Source of the DNA: Nocardioides rubriscoriae
GTDB lineage: Bacteria > Actinomycetota > Actinomycetes > Propionibacteriales > Nocardioidaceae
DNA: 54,577 nt
Reading direction: 5' to 3'
NCBI RefSeq assembly: GCF_008087085.1
Contig: NZ_VIYJ01000017.1
Coordinates: 1-54,577 of the forward strand
Position 1 is the first letter of the stretch, and each line of letters begins with the position of its first letter. The notes beneath the pieces are model-generated. The model was not told where the DNA came from. It saw nothing but the letters and a program-made list of their open reading frames with translations, and made no database searches. This document shows positions 36,105 to 44,491 of this stretch, piece by piece. Made by a program: the position numbers and the translations under genes.

Positions 36105-36692
36105 GTGAGCCATGCACCCATGCCCGGCGCCGAGGGCCTCGCCGAGCCGCTGCGGTCGCGGTGGAGCCCCAGCGTCTTCGACGACACCCACGTGCTGGCG
36201 ACCGCCGAGGTCGAGACCCTGCTCGCGGCGGCCCGGTGGGCGCCGAGCGCCGGCAACAGCCAGCCGTGGCGCTTCGTCGTGGCTCCGCGCGGCAGCGCCG
36301 CGCACTCCGCGTTCGTCCCCCACCTCAGCCGCGGCAACGCCGGCTGGGTGCCACGCGCCTCGCTGCTGCTGGTCGCCGGCTGCGAGGTCGTCGACGTCAA
36401 GGACGCCGACACCGCGCGCTACGACCTCGGCCAGGCCGCCGCCCACGTGACCCTGCAGGCCCGCGCGATGGGGCTGCACGCCCACCAGCTCGGCGGCTTC
36501 GACACGCAGGGAGCGGCCGTCGCGCTCGGCGTGCCCGACCACGTGCAGCTGCTGGCGACCATCGCGATCGGGGCCCGCGGCGACGCCGCGACCGTGCCCG
36601 AGCGTGACCGCGAGCGCGAGCAGCGCGAGCGCACCCGTCGACCGCTGGGCGAGATCGCGTACGACGTGGGGTGGCGGCCGTGGGCCGGCTGA
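36105..36692 (+). CDS. Nitroreductase-family protein
   Basis: 195 aa from GTG 36105 (the frame is open 14 codons earlier). Typical FMN-binding nitroreductase blocks: RSRWSPSVFDDTHVL, LLAAARWAPSAGNSQPWRFV (phosphate-contact SxxNxQPW motif), a middle LLLVAGCEVVDV strand, AAAHVTLQARAMGLHAHQLG and the end DVGWRPWAG. Likely an NAD(P)H-dependent flavoenzyme; the substrate is not predictable. First of three tightly overlapping rightward genes; the next begins 22 bases before its stop. Confidence 0.9.
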   Translation: MSHAPMPGAEGLAEPLRSRWSPSVFDDTHVLATAEVETLLAAARWAPSAGNSQPWRFVVAPRGSAAHSAFVPHLSRGNAGWVPRASLLLVAGCEVVDVKDADTARYDLGQAAAHVTLQARAMGLHAHQLGGFDTQGAAVALGVPDHVQLLATIAIGARGDAATVPERDREREQRERTRRPLGEIAYDVGWRPWAG

Positions 36693-37324
36693 GCAACAAG
36701 GGCGTCCTGGTCGTCCTGCTCCTGCTCGCCCTGGTCAACGTGCCCTTCGTGCACGGCGCGTGGGTCGGGCACCAGCTCGACCGCAACGGGGTCGAGACGA
36801 CCGCGACCGTGACCGCCAGCCGCGGCTCGGGTGACGGCGGGCTGGTCGACTTCCGCTTCGACCCGCGGGTCGACCCCGACCAGCGGACCTGGACCGCCGC
36901 ACTCGACGCGGACGGCTTCGACGTCGCCGAGAGCGCCGGCACCATCGAGGTCCGGGTCGTCCCCGGCTCCCCCCAGAACTACCGCGTGTCCGGCGAGCAG
37001 GGGGCCGGCGTCCTGGTGGTGCTCACGGTCTTCGCCGACGTGGTGCTGCTGCTCGCCCTGGTGCTGCTGTGGCTGCGCACCGCCGGACCGCTGCGGCTGG
37101 TCGCCCTCGAGGACGTGCGCCGGGCCCGCCCGGCCTACAGCCTGCAGCGGCTCTCCCCCACGGAGTACGTCGTCACCGGCGAGGTGGTCGTGATCGAGCC
37201 CGGTGCGGTGGTGCTCGACCTCGGTGACCGGCAGGTGCGCGTCGAGCTCGACGGGTTCGACAACCCCGTGGGCTACGAGCAACCCGCACAGGTGAGGTGC
37301 CGCCTGCCAGAATCATCGCCATGA
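36671..37324 (+). CDS. Membrane protein with two TM segments, unknown function
   Basis: 217 aa. Hydrophobic helices at about residues 10-30 (VLVVLLLLALVNVPFVHGAW) and 112-136 (VLVVLTVFADVVLLLALVLL) enclose an extracytoplasmic beta-rich region of about 80 residues (ATVTASRGSGDGGLVDFRF), and a cytoplasmic tail follows. The layout resembles DUF3592-like proteins, but I do not recognise a motif. It overlaps the nitroreductase end and shares ATGA with the glutathione peroxidase start. GTG 36671 is used; GTG 36680 is a near alternative. Confidence 0.75.
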   Translation: MAAVGRLSNKGVLVVLLLLALVNVPFVHGAWVGHQLDRNGVETTATVTASRGSGDGGLVDFRFDPRVDPDQRTWTAALDADGFDVAESAGTIEVRVVPGSPQNYRVSGEQGAGVLVVLTVFADVVLLLALVLLWLRTAGPLRLVALEDVRRARPAYSLQRLSPTEYVVTGEVVVIEPGAVVLDLGDRQVRVELDGFDNPVGYEQPAQVRCRLPESSP

Positions 37325-37803
37325 CCTCTCTCCAGGACTTCAGCGCGACCACCCTCGACGGGCAGCCCGTCGACCTCTCGGCCTACGCCGGCAAGGTGGT
37401 GCTCGTCGTCAACACCGCCTCGCAGTGCGGCTTCACCCCCCAGTACGAAGGCCTCCAGAAGCTCTGGGAGACCTACGGCGAGCAGGGCTTCGTCATCCTC
37501 GGCTTCCCGTGCGACCAGTTCGGCCACCAGGAGCCCGGCGACGAGGCCGCCATCGGTGCGTTCTGCCAGAAGAACTACGGCGTCACCTTCCCGATGATGA
37601 GCAAGATCGAGGTCAACGGCGACGGCGCCCACCCGCTCTACCAGTGGCTGCGCAAGGAGAAGGGCGGCCTGCTCGGCGGCAAGATCAAGTGGAACTTCAC
37701 CAAGTACCTCGTGGGCAAGGACGGCCAGGTCATCGACCGCTACGCGCCGACGACCAAGCCCGAGAAGATCTCCGGCGACATCGAGAAGGCCCTCCAGGCC
37801 TGA
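37321..37803 (+). CDS. Glutathione peroxidase-family thiol peroxidase
   Basis: 160 aa, ATG at 37321 overlapping the previous stop as ATGA. Conserved blocks: VVLVVNTASQCGFTPQYEGL (peroxidatic Cys in place of selenocysteine), ILGFPCDQFGHQEPGD (with the Gln of the catalytic site) and KWNFTKYLVGKDGQVIDRYA (catalytic Trp and Asn in WNF). In bacteria such Cys-type enzymes generally use thioredoxin to reduce hydroperoxides. Fits an oxidative-stress role near iron uptake genes, although they are on opposite strands. Confidence 0.95.
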   Translation: MTSLQDFSATTLDGQPVDLSAYAGKVVLVVNTASQCGFTPQYEGLQKLWETYGEQGFVILGFPCDQFGHQEPGDEAAIGAFCQKNYGVTFPMMSKIEVNGDGAHPLYQWLRKEKGGLLGGKIKWNFTKYLVGKDGQVIDRYAPTTKPEKISGDIEKALQA

Positions 37804-37820
37804 TCCGGCCTGATCACCGC

Positions 37821-38288
37821 GTGAGCACCTTCACCTCGTCCACCACCGCAGAGGCCGTCGTCCCGGTCGAGCGCGCCCGCGTCTGGGAGGCGTTGACGCA
37901 GCCCGACCTGGTGGCGGCGTTCACGCCGTTCATCTCCCGGATCACCACCGACGGCGGCGACCACTGGATCTGGCACATGTCGGGGCTCCAGGTGCTCGGC
38001 AAGGGCTTCTCCGCGACCTTCACCGAGCGGATGACGCTCGAGGAGGGCACGCGGATCGAGTTCACCCACGACCCGCCGGCCGGTGCCAAGGAGCGGGCGG
38101 GCGTCCACGGCTGGTACGCCCTGGCCGACCACCCCGACGGCGTGCTGCTCGAGACCAGCATGGAGATCTGCGTCGACCTCCCGCTGCCCAAGGTCTCCGG
38201 CGGCGCGGTCCGTACGACGATGCGCGGGGTCATCCACCAGATGGGCGACCGCTTCTCCAAGAACCTCCTGACGCACCTGGGCGTCTAG
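37821..38288 (+). CDS. SRPBCC (START-like) family protein
   Basis: 155 aa from GTG 37821, 17 bases after the peroxidase stop. Pattern typical of polyketide-cyclase/SRPBCC ligand-binding proteins: opening AEAVVPVERARVWEALTQPD, central strands WIWHMSGLQVLGKGFSATFT, and a long C-terminal helix MGDRFSKNLLTHL. No enzyme-specific residues are recognisable. Its TAG stop is the same CTAG (38285-38288) that ends the convergent MFS gene. Confidence 0.85.
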   Translation: MSTFTSSTTAEAVVPVERARVWEALTQPDLVAAFTPFISRITTDGGDHWIWHMSGLQVLGKGFSATFTERMTLEEGTRIEFTHDPPAGAKERAGVHGWYALADHPDGVLLETSMEICVDLPLPKVSGGAVRTTMRGVIHQMGDRFSKNLLTHLGV

Positions 38289-39790
38289 GTCGCTGCGGTG
38301 GTCGAGGTGCGAGGAGCGCCGGCGACGACACGTCGCCGGCGCAGGCCGACGAGCGCGAGGACCGCACCGGCCGCCGCCAGCACGGCACTGACCTCGAGGG
38401 CGCGGTGCAGGCCCTCGAGCAGCGCCTGCGACGGGTCGGTGCCGGTGCGTGCGAGCGCGTCGACCCGGTCGAAGGCCAGCGTGCTGAGCACCGCGAGACC
38501 CACGGCCGCGCCGACCTGCTGGGTGGTGTTGAACAGCCCCGAGGCCAGGCCCGACTCGCCCTCGCCACCGAGGTCCTCGGTCGCCGCGGCGAGCACGGCG
38601 ACGGCGGCGATCCCCAGCCCGGTGCCCCACAGCAGGCTCGGCGGCAGGAAGCCCGCGGCGTACGAGTCGTCGGCCTGCAGCTGCGAGAACCACCACAGCC
38701 CGGCCGCCAGCATCACCATCCCGCCGACCAAGGGCACCCGCGCCCCCAGGCGCGGCAGCAGCGCCGACGCCAGCCCGCTGCCGAGGAAGGCCGCAGCGGC
38801 CAGCGGGAGGTAGGCCAGGCCGGAGTCCTGGGCCGTCTCGCCGCGCACCTGCTGCAGGTAGAGCGTCAGCACGAAGAACGTCGACAGCTGCACGCCGCCG
38901 AAGAGGATGTTGGTCGCGTTGCCCACGCTGAGGTTGCGCAGCCCGAAGACGTCGAGCGGGACCAGGGGGTCGCGGGTCCGGCCCTCGACCACGACGAACG
39001 CGGCGAGCAGGACGACCGAGGCCGCGAAGGAGCCGAGCACCAGGCCCGAGGTCCAGCCGTGCTCCTCGCTGCTGACCACGCCGAAGACCAGCGCGGTGAC
39101 GGTCGCGGTGATCAGCACCGAGCCGGGCAGGTCGAGGGTCGTGGCCCGCTGCCCGCCCGCCGGGGCCACCAGGCGCAGGGTGGCGGCCGCGACGACGACG
39201 CAGACCGGCACGTTGATCCAGAAGATCCAGGGCCAGCCGGGGCCGTCGGTGAGCAGGCCGCCGAGCAGGACGCCCGCCGCCCCGGCGACGCCGCTGACCG
39301 CACCCCACGCGCCCAGGGCGACGGCACGACGTCGACCGCGGAAGCCCGAGGTCAGCAGCGACAGACCCGCCGGTGACAGCATCGCGGCCCCCACGCCCTG
39401 CACCACCCGGGCGCCGAGCAGGACCGCGGGCTCGGTGGCCAGGGCACAGGCGGCCGAGGCACCCGCGAACAGCGCGAGCCCGGCGAGGAAGACCCGGCGG
39501 CCGTCGACCAGGTCGGTCAGCCGTCCTCCGAGCAGCAGCAGGCCGCCGAACGCCAGGACGTAGGCGTTGATGATCCACTGCAGGTCGGTGGGGTCGAAGC
39601 CGAGGTCGGCCTCGATCGTCGGGATCGCGATGTTCACGATCGAGGCGTCGAGGATGACGATGAACTGCGCGGCGGCCAGGACCGGCAGCGCCGCCCAGCG
39701 GGCCGGCCCCCGGTCGTCGGTCGGATCGTCGGTCGGATCGTCGGTCGGGTCGCCGGCGCGGGGCCCGGCCGCGGGCTGGTGGGTGGTCAT
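38285..39790 (-). CDS. MFS drug exporter, DHA2 family
   Basis: 501 aa from ATG 39790 with GGAGG eight bases upstream; the open frame continues upstream without a better site. The first 25 residues contain three copies of a Thr-Asp-Asp-Pro unit from a 12-base repeat. The rest has about 14 hydrophobic helices with FIVILDASIVNIAIPTIEAD (helix 1), GGLLLLGGRLTDLVDGRRVF (motif A) and GVLLGGLLTDGPGWPWIFWI. Likely an inner-membrane proton-coupled multidrug exporter. Divergent from a TetR gene across about 120 bases holding a perfect palindrome, so TetR-controlled efflux is expected. Confidence 0.92.
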   Translation of the reverse strand: MTTHQPAAGPRAGDPTDDPTDDPTDDRGPARWAALPVLAAAQFIVILDASIVNIAIPTIEADLGFDPTDLQWIINAYVLAFGGLLLLGGRLTDLVDGRRVFLAGLALFAGASAACALATEPAVLLGARVVQGVGAAMLSPAGLSLLTSGFRGRRRAVALGAWGAVSGVAGAAGVLLGGLLTDGPGWPWIFWINVPVCVVVAAATLRLVAPAGGQRATTLDLPGSVLITATVTALVFGVVSSEEHGWTSGLVLGSFAASVVLLAAFVVVEGRTRDPLVPLDVFGLRNLSVGNATNILFGGVQLSTFFVLTLYLQQVRGETAQDSGLAYLPLAAAAFLGSGLASALLPRLGARVPLVGGMVMLAAGLWWFSQLQADDSYAAGFLPPSLLWGTGLGIAAVAVLAAATEDLGGEGESGLASGLFNTTQQVGAAVGLAVLSTLAFDRVDALARTGTDPSQALLEGLHRALEVSAVLAAAGAVLALVGLRRRRVVAGAPRTSTTAAT

Positions 39791-39845
39791 GAGGTCGTCC
39801 TCCGGGTCGTGTGGGTGGCGGCCGTACGATGGAGCTGACGGCCAG

Positions 39846-39888
39846 TTCTGAACTACGAGTTCAGAAATGTACTGATAGATCATTTCTG
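39846..39888. promoter_or_regulatory. Perfect palindrome and second inverted repeat, probable TetR operator
   Basis: TTCTGAACT (39846-39854) and AGTTCAGAA (39858-39866) are exact complements around ACG. Overlapping it, AGAAATG (39864-39870) pairs with CATTTCT near 39881-39887. The double structure lies between the divergent MFS and TetR start codons and is the natural site for the TetR protein to repress both genes. Confidence 0.75.
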
Positions 39889-39911
39889 CCCACCACCCCG
39901 AAGGAGAGGTC

Positions 39912-40511
39912 ATGCCCGCGCCCGGCGACCTGAACCCACGCGTCGTACGCACCCGCAACGACGTCCTCGGGGCGGCGATCCGCGTGTTCGTCGACGAAGG
40001 GTGGGACGCGCTGACCCACCCGCACGTGGCGGCGGTGGCGGGCTACTCCAAGGCCACGCTCTACGCCCACTGGCCGACCCGGTTCGACCTCGTGCGCGAC
40101 GCCTTCGTGCACTTCGGTGCGATGCCGCACCACGTGCCGACCGGCGACCTGCGCGCCGACCTGCTCGGCGAGCTGCGCTCCTTCCGGGCCGCGATGGTCG
40201 ACCACCGGCTCGACCGGGCGATGACGATGGTCGTCGAGCTGGCCACCGCCGTGCCCGAGCTGGCCGACGTCCGCGAGCGCTTCGTCGTCGACGGCGAGCG
40301 GGTGATGCGCACGATCCTGGAGCCCCACCTCAGCGGCGCCGCGCTGGAGGCCGCCACCGTGATGGTGTGCGGGGCCGTGGTGCACACCTCGCTGCTGCAC
40401 GCCCGGCCGATCGACGACGACGTCCTCGAGGCGGTCGTCGACCTGGCGCTGGGCGGGATCGGCGCGCCGGACGGCCCGGCCGCGACCACTACGACCACTA
40501 CTTGCCCGTGA
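39912..40511 (+). CDS. TetR-family regulator
   Basis: 199 aa from ATG 39912 with AAGGAGAGG upstream. The N-terminal helix-turn-helix is clear: VLGAAIRVFVDEGWDALTHP, then VAAVAGYSKATLYAHWPTRF. The ligand domain follows and the C-terminus ends in a Thr run. Probably represses the divergent MFS exporter and itself through the palindrome at 39,846. The stop overlaps the start of the malic enzyme as GTGA. Confidence 0.92.
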   Translation: MPAPGDLNPRVVRTRNDVLGAAIRVFVDEGWDALTHPHVAAVAGYSKATLYAHWPTRFDLVRDAFVHFGAMPHHVPTGDLRADLLGELRSFRAAMVDHRLDRAMTMVVELATAVPELADVRERFVVDGERVMRTILEPHLSGAALEAATVMVCGAVVHTSLLHARPIDDDVLEAVVDLALGGIGAPDGPAATTTTTTCP

Positions 40512-41926
40512 CCGAGCAGGGGGTCGATGGTGGGCGGGTGTCCCGGACCGCCACCACCTCGTCGTACTCGATCACCATGCGCCTGCACACCGCGCCCGAC
40601 CACAGCGTGGTGGGCGCGGTCGCGACGGCGATCGCCGCGGCCGGGGGCATCGTCACGGCGCTCGACGTCGCCGAGTCGAGCCACACCCGGCTCGTGCTCG
40701 ACGTCACCTGCTCGGCCGGCGACGCCGACCACGCCAAGCTGTTGGAGCAGGCGGCCGACGAGGTCGAGGGCGTCGAGGTCCACAAGGTCAGCGACCGCAC
40801 GTTCCTGCTCCACATCGGCGGCAAGATCGAGGTCGCCTCGAAGGTGCCGCTGCGCAACCGCGACGACCTGTCGATGGCCTACACCCCGGGCGTGGGCCGG
40901 GTGAGCATGGCGATCGCCGAGAACCCCGACGACGTCTGGCGCCTGACGGTCAAGGGCAACTCCGTCGCGGTCGTCACCGACGGCTCCGCCGTGCTCGGGC
41001 TCGGCAACATCGGCCCCGGCGCGGCGCTGCCGGTGATGGAGGGCAAGGCCGCGCTGTTCAAGCGGTTCGCCGACATCGACGCGTGGCCGATCTGCCTGGC
41101 CACCCAGGACACCGACGAGATCGTCAAGGCCGTCGAGATGATCGCCCCCGGCTTCGGCGGCATCAACCTCGAGGACATCGCGGCCCCGCGGTGCTTCGAG
41201 ATCGAGCGACGCCTGCGCGCGAGCCTCGACATCCCGGTCTTCCACGACGACCAGCACGGCACCGCCATCGTCGTGCTCGCCGCCCTGACCAACGCGATGC
41301 GCGTGGTCGGCAAGTCCCTGCCCGCAGCCCGGGTGGTCGTGGCCGGGGCGGGCGCCGCCGGTACGGCGATCGTGACGCTCCTGCTCGCCGCCGGGGTCAC
41401 CGACGTGGTCGTCTACGACCGGGTCGGCTGCCTGGTGCCCGACCTCGCCGGGCTCTCGCCCGCGCAGGAGGAGCTCGCACGTGCCACCAACCCGCGTCGG
41501 GTCACCGGTGACCTCCACGACGCCCTGGGCGCAGGCGGCGGCGCCGACGTCTTCATCGGCGTCAGCGCGCCCAACATCCTCGACCCCGAGTGGATCCGCG
41601 ACATGGCCGACAAGGCGGTCGTCTTCGCCCTGGCCAACCCCGACCCCGAGGTCGACCCGGCCGAGGCCGGCCGCTACGCCGCGGTCGTGGCGTCCGGGCG
41701 CTCCGACTACCCCAACCAGATCAACAACGTGCTCGCCTTCCCCGGGGTCTTCCGCGGCCTGCTCGACGCCCGCGCCCACGAGATCACCGTCGACATGCTG
41801 CTGCGGGCCGCCGAGGCCATCGCCCTGGTCGTGCGCGACGACGAGCTCAACCCCAGCTTCATCATCCCCAGCGTGTTCGACCCCGACGTGCCGAAGGCCG
41901 TGGCTGCGGCGATCCGCGGCGTCTAG
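40508..41926 (+). CDS. NAD(P)-dependent malic enzyme with N-terminal ACT-like domain
   Basis: 472 aa if the GTG overlapping the TetR stop is used; GTG 40538 is an alternative. The first 90 residues form an ACT-like domain (SYSITMRLHTAPDHSVVGAV; GGIVTALDVAES), usually allosteric. The malic enzyme part is complete: AYTPGVGRVSMAI, TDGSAVLGLGNIGPGAALPV, EGKAALFKRFADIDAWPICL, IDIPVFHDDQHGTA-like metal region, the Rossmann VVVAGAGAAGTAIVTLLLAAG and NQINNVLAFPGVFRGLLDA. It oxidatively decarboxylates malate to pyruvate. Sitting behind a TetR gene by a 4-base overlap is odd for a central enzyme and could make its expression respond to the exporter's inducer. Confidence 0.93.
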   Translation: MTEQGVDGGRVSRTATTSSYSITMRLHTAPDHSVVGAVATAIAAAGGIVTALDVAESSHTRLVLDVTCSAGDADHAKLLEQAADEVEGVEVHKVSDRTFLLHIGGKIEVASKVPLRNRDDLSMAYTPGVGRVSMAIAENPDDVWRLTVKGNSVAVVTDGSAVLGLGNIGPGAALPVMEGKAALFKRFADIDAWPICLATQDTDEIVKAVEMIAPGFGGINLEDIAAPRCFEIERRLRASLDIPVFHDDQHGTAIVVLAALTNAMRVVGKSLPAARVVVAGAGAAGTAIVTLLLAAGVTDVVVYDRVGCLVPDLAGLSPAQEELARATNPRRVTGDLHDALGAGGGADVFIGVSAPNILDPEWIRDMADKAVVFALANPDPEVDPAEAGRYAAVVASGRSDYPNQINNVLAFPGVFRGLLDARAHEITVDMLLRAAEAIALVVRDDELNPSFIIPSVFDPDVPKAVAAAIRGV

Positions 41927-41942
41927 GTCCCGCAGGCGGGTC

Positions 41943-42638
41943 TCAGCCGCGGGTCAGGAGCCGGGCCGCGGGGCGCAGCTCGACGAGCTCGTCGAGGGCG
42001 GTGTCGCGCAGGCCGGGCTCCGGCGCCTGGACCGTGACCGAGTAGGGCTGCTCGGCGTAGGCCACGGTCACGCGGTAGGTGCCGTCGGCCTGCGGCTTCT
42101 CGGAGCTGAACACGAGCTGCTCCCCGTCGGCGACCGGGTCGGCGCCGTACGTGCGGCGCAGGAACGCCAGGCCCGCGGTCACCGACGTCCGCACGGTGTA
42201 GGTCACGGTGACCGGACGCTGGTCCAGCCGCAGGTCGCACCGGAACTCGACCGGGCGGGCCTGGTCGCGCTCGCGGCGCTCGACGGCGGTGCAGCGGGCG
42301 TCGTCGGGCCGGAAGCTCGGGAAGACCCAGCGCAGCCCCGCCTTGCCGCTGGGCTGCGTGCAGTCGGCCAGCGGCGCGACGACGCCGTCCCAGCAGGTGA
42401 CGTCGGGCGCGGGCGCCGCGTCGTCGGGCAGGTCGGCCCAGAGCTTGGACGCGCCGACGGCGGCCACGACCAGCAGACCGACCACGAGCGGCAGCAGGAC
42501 GATCAGCACCCGTGCGCGCCGCAGGACCCTCAGCACGACGTGGCGCTCCGCGACCTCGTCGTCGTGGTCGTCGTCGACGTACGACACCGGTGCCGGGTCG
42601 GGGGCCGGGTCGGGGGCCGGGTCGGACATGGGGCTCAT
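41943..42638 (-). CDS. Single-pass membrane-anchored protein, unknown
   Basis: 231 aa (ATG 42638 or 42629). The N-terminus is cytoplasmic and acidic with three Pro-Asp-Pro-Ala-type repeats. One TM helix follows at about residues 43-66 (VLIVLLPLVVGLLVVAAVGA). The rest is extracytoplasmic with four cysteines (VTCWDGV, LADCTQP, ARCTAVE, FRCDLRL) that could form two disulfides. No domain is recognised. It ends 16 bases from the convergent malic enzyme and is divergent from the alkane hydroxylase operon, so it shares that intergenic region. Confidence 0.72.
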   Translation of the reverse strand: MSPMSDPAPDPAPDPAPVSYVDDDHDDEVAERHVVLRVLRRARVLIVLLPLVVGLLVVAAVGASKLWADLPDDAAPAPDVTCWDGVVAPLADCTQPSGKAGLRWVFPSFRPDDARCTAVERRERDQARPVEFRCDLRLDQRPVTVTYTVRTSVTAGLAFLRRTYGADPVADGEQLVFSSEKPQADGTYRVTVAYAEQPYSVTVQAPEPGLRDTALDELVELRPAARLLTRG

Positions 42639-42711
42639 TGTGCGGGGTCCGCGCCACAGCACGGCGCTGAACCACCGGCCGGGACGGCGCGGGGCGGAGA
42701 ACGCCGCCACT

Positions 42712-42765
42712 TTACAAAAATGACCCTCTTGTCAAAGCGCTTTACATCCCCTACGGTTCTGTAAA
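42712..42765 (+). promoter_or_regulatory. Promoter and TTTACA/TGTAAA operator of the alkane hydroxylase operon
   Basis: TTGTCA (42729-42734), a 17-base spacer and TACGGT (42752-42757) form a good sigma-70-type promoter. TTTACA at 42741-42746 and TGTAAA at 42760-42765 make an inverted repeat spanning the -10 box, and another TTTACA lies at 42712. In actinobacteria AlkX-type TetR proteins encoded at the end of alkB operons repress alkB; this repeat is the obvious candidate site. It is notably A+T-rich against the surroundings. The alkB start is about 26 bases further on with AGGAGG upstream. Confidence 0.7.
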
Positions 42766-42790
42766 CCCGCAAGGACGCAGGAGGCCTTTC

Positions 42791-44257
42791 ATGACCGACA
42801 CCATCCGCAACAGCACGGTGCCCGCCGGGTCGAGCGAGACCTGGAAGGACTCCAAGCGCTACCTCTGGCTGATCGGGCTCGTGGTCCCGTCGCTGGCCTT
42901 CGCCGCCGGTGGCCTGTGGGCCCTGACCGGCTGGGGGGTGTGGTTCTGGATCGGCCCGATCGTGGTCCTCGGCGTCGTGCCGGCCATCGACCTGTTCGCC
43001 GGCCTCGACCGCTCCAACCCGCCCGAGGACGCGATCGAGGCGCTGGAGAAGGACAAGTACTACCGCTGGATCACCTACCTCTTCCTGCCCATCCAGTACG
43101 TCGGCTTCGTGGCGGCGTTCTACGTGATCGCGCAGGGGGCGCCGTTCGGGCTCGGTGAGCTGAGCCTGGTCGACAAGATCGGCCTGGCCGTCACCATCGG
43201 CACCATCGGCGGCATCGGCATCAACACCGCCCACGAGCTCGGCCACAAGCGCGAGGCCAACGAGCGCTGGCTGTCGAAGATCGCCCTGGCCCAGAGCTTC
43301 TACGGCCACTTCTACATCGAGCACAACCGCGGCCACCACGTGCGCGTGGCCACCCCCGAGGACCCCGCGTCGTCCCGCCTGGGTGAGACCTTCTACGCCT
43401 TCTGGCCGCGCACCGTGGCCGGCTCGCTCAAGAGCGCCTGGCACCTGGAGAAGAAGCGCTACGCCCGCAAGCAGACCCACCCCTTCCACCTCGGCAACGA
43501 CGTCCTCAACGCCTGGCTGATGTCGGCGGTGCTCTTCGGCGGCCTGGTCGCCTGGCTCGGCGTCGAGATCCTGCCCTTCCTGGTCATCCAGGCCGTGATC
43601 GGCTTCTCGCTGCTCGAGGTCGTCAACTTCATGGAGCACTACGGCATGCTGCGCCAGAAGGTCGGCTCCGGCACGAAGCAGCGCTACGAGCGCGTCGACC
43701 CGTCGCACTCCTGGAACTCCAACAACATCGCCACCAACGTGCTGCTTTACCACCTGCAGCGCCACAGCGACCACCACGCCAACCCCACGCGTCGCTACCA
43801 GACCCTGCGCGACTTCGAGGAGAGCCCGGTGCTCCCCACCGGCTACGCCGGCATGATCGTCCTGGCCCTGGTGCCGCCGCTGTTCCGCAAGGCCATGGAC
43901 CAGCGCGTCGTCGACCACTTCGGCGGCGACGTCACCCTGGCCAACGTGCAGCCGGGCAAGCTCGACACCTACCTCGCCCGCTACCCCCGCCCCACCGAGG
44001 TCCTCGAGGCCGAGCGGATCGCCCGTGAGGACGCCGCCGCGGCGACCGCTGCTGCGGCCGCGACCGAGGAGGTGCTGGCGGCCCGGTGCCCCGGGTGCGG
44101 CTACACCTACGAGGTCGAGGTCGGCAACGAGCTCGAGGGCTTCGCGGCCGGCACGGCCTGGAAGGACATCCCCGACGACTGGTGCTGCCCCGACTGCGGG
44201 GTGCGCGAGAAGGTCGACTTCGTCGCCCTGGACCCCACCGCGAAGCAGGACGCCTGA
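42791..44257 (+). CDS. alkB: Alkane 1-monooxygenase fused to rubredoxin
   Basis: 488 aa; ATG with AGGAGG ten bases upstream. The membrane di-iron hydroxylase has all histidine boxes: HELGHKREANERW (about residue 148), EHNRGHHVRVATPEDPASSR (177), NFMEHYGMLRQ (279) and LQRHSDHHANPTRRYQ (322), between hydrophobic segments. After an Ala-rich linker (EDAAAATAAAAATEEVL) comes a rubredoxin: CPGCGYTYE at 433 and WCCPDCGVREKVDF at 465. The enzyme hydroxylates n-alkanes at the end carbon using electrons from its own rubredoxin. Such fusions are known from actinobacteria (AlkW-type). It heads an operon with ferredoxin (one base gap) and TetR. Confidence 0.97.
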   Translation: MTDTIRNSTVPAGSSETWKDSKRYLWLIGLVVPSLAFAAGGLWALTGWGVWFWIGPIVVLGVVPAIDLFAGLDRSNPPEDAIEALEKDKYYRWITYLFLPIQYVGFVAAFYVIAQGAPFGLGELSLVDKIGLAVTIGTIGGIGINTAHELGHKREANERWLSKIALAQSFYGHFYIEHNRGHHVRVATPEDPASSRLGETFYAFWPRTVAGSLKSAWHLEKKRYARKQTHPFHLGNDVLNAWLMSAVLFGGLVAWLGVEILPFLVIQAVIGFSLLEVVNFMEHYGMLRQKVGSGTKQRYERVDPSHSWNSNNIATNVLLYHLQRHSDHHANPTRRYQTLRDFEESPVLPTGYAGMIVLALVPPLFRKAMDQRVVDHFGGDVTLANVQPGKLDTYLARYPRPTEVLEAERIAREDAAAATAAAAATEEVLAARCPGCGYTYEVEVGNELEGFAAGTAWKDIPDDWCCPDCGVREKVDFVALDPTAKQDA

Positions 44258-44258
44258 G

Positions 44259-44468
44259 ATGGGCGCCCGGATCCACGTCGACTACGACAAGTGCGAGGGC
44301 CTCGGCATGTGCGAGGCGATGGCCTCGGACTACTTCGAGCTGCGCGAGTCCGCCGACGGCGACGACGAGATGCACGTGCTGCAGCAGGACGTGCCCGAGG
44401 CCGACCGCGCGCACGTGCACGCCGCCACCCAGGCCTGCCCGGTGCTCGCCCTCACCCTCGAGGGGTAA
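44259..44468 (+). CDS. Small ferredoxin, probably [3Fe-4S]
   Basis: 69 aa. Cysteines in KCEGLGMCEAM and QACPVLAL give a C-x5-C-x(n)-C-P pattern, as in the single-cluster ferredoxins that serve cytochrome P450s and similar oxygenases in actinomycetes. It starts one base after the AlkB-rubredoxin stop, so it is translationally linked and may pass electrons to the fused rubredoxin or to a reductase elsewhere. No rubredoxin reductase gene is in the window. Confidence 0.88.
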   Translation: MGARIHVDYDKCEGLGMCEAMASDYFELRESADGDDEMHVLQQDVPEADRAHVHAATQACPVLALTLEG

Positions 44469-44491
44469 GGGGCACGCCTACGCTGGTGGCC

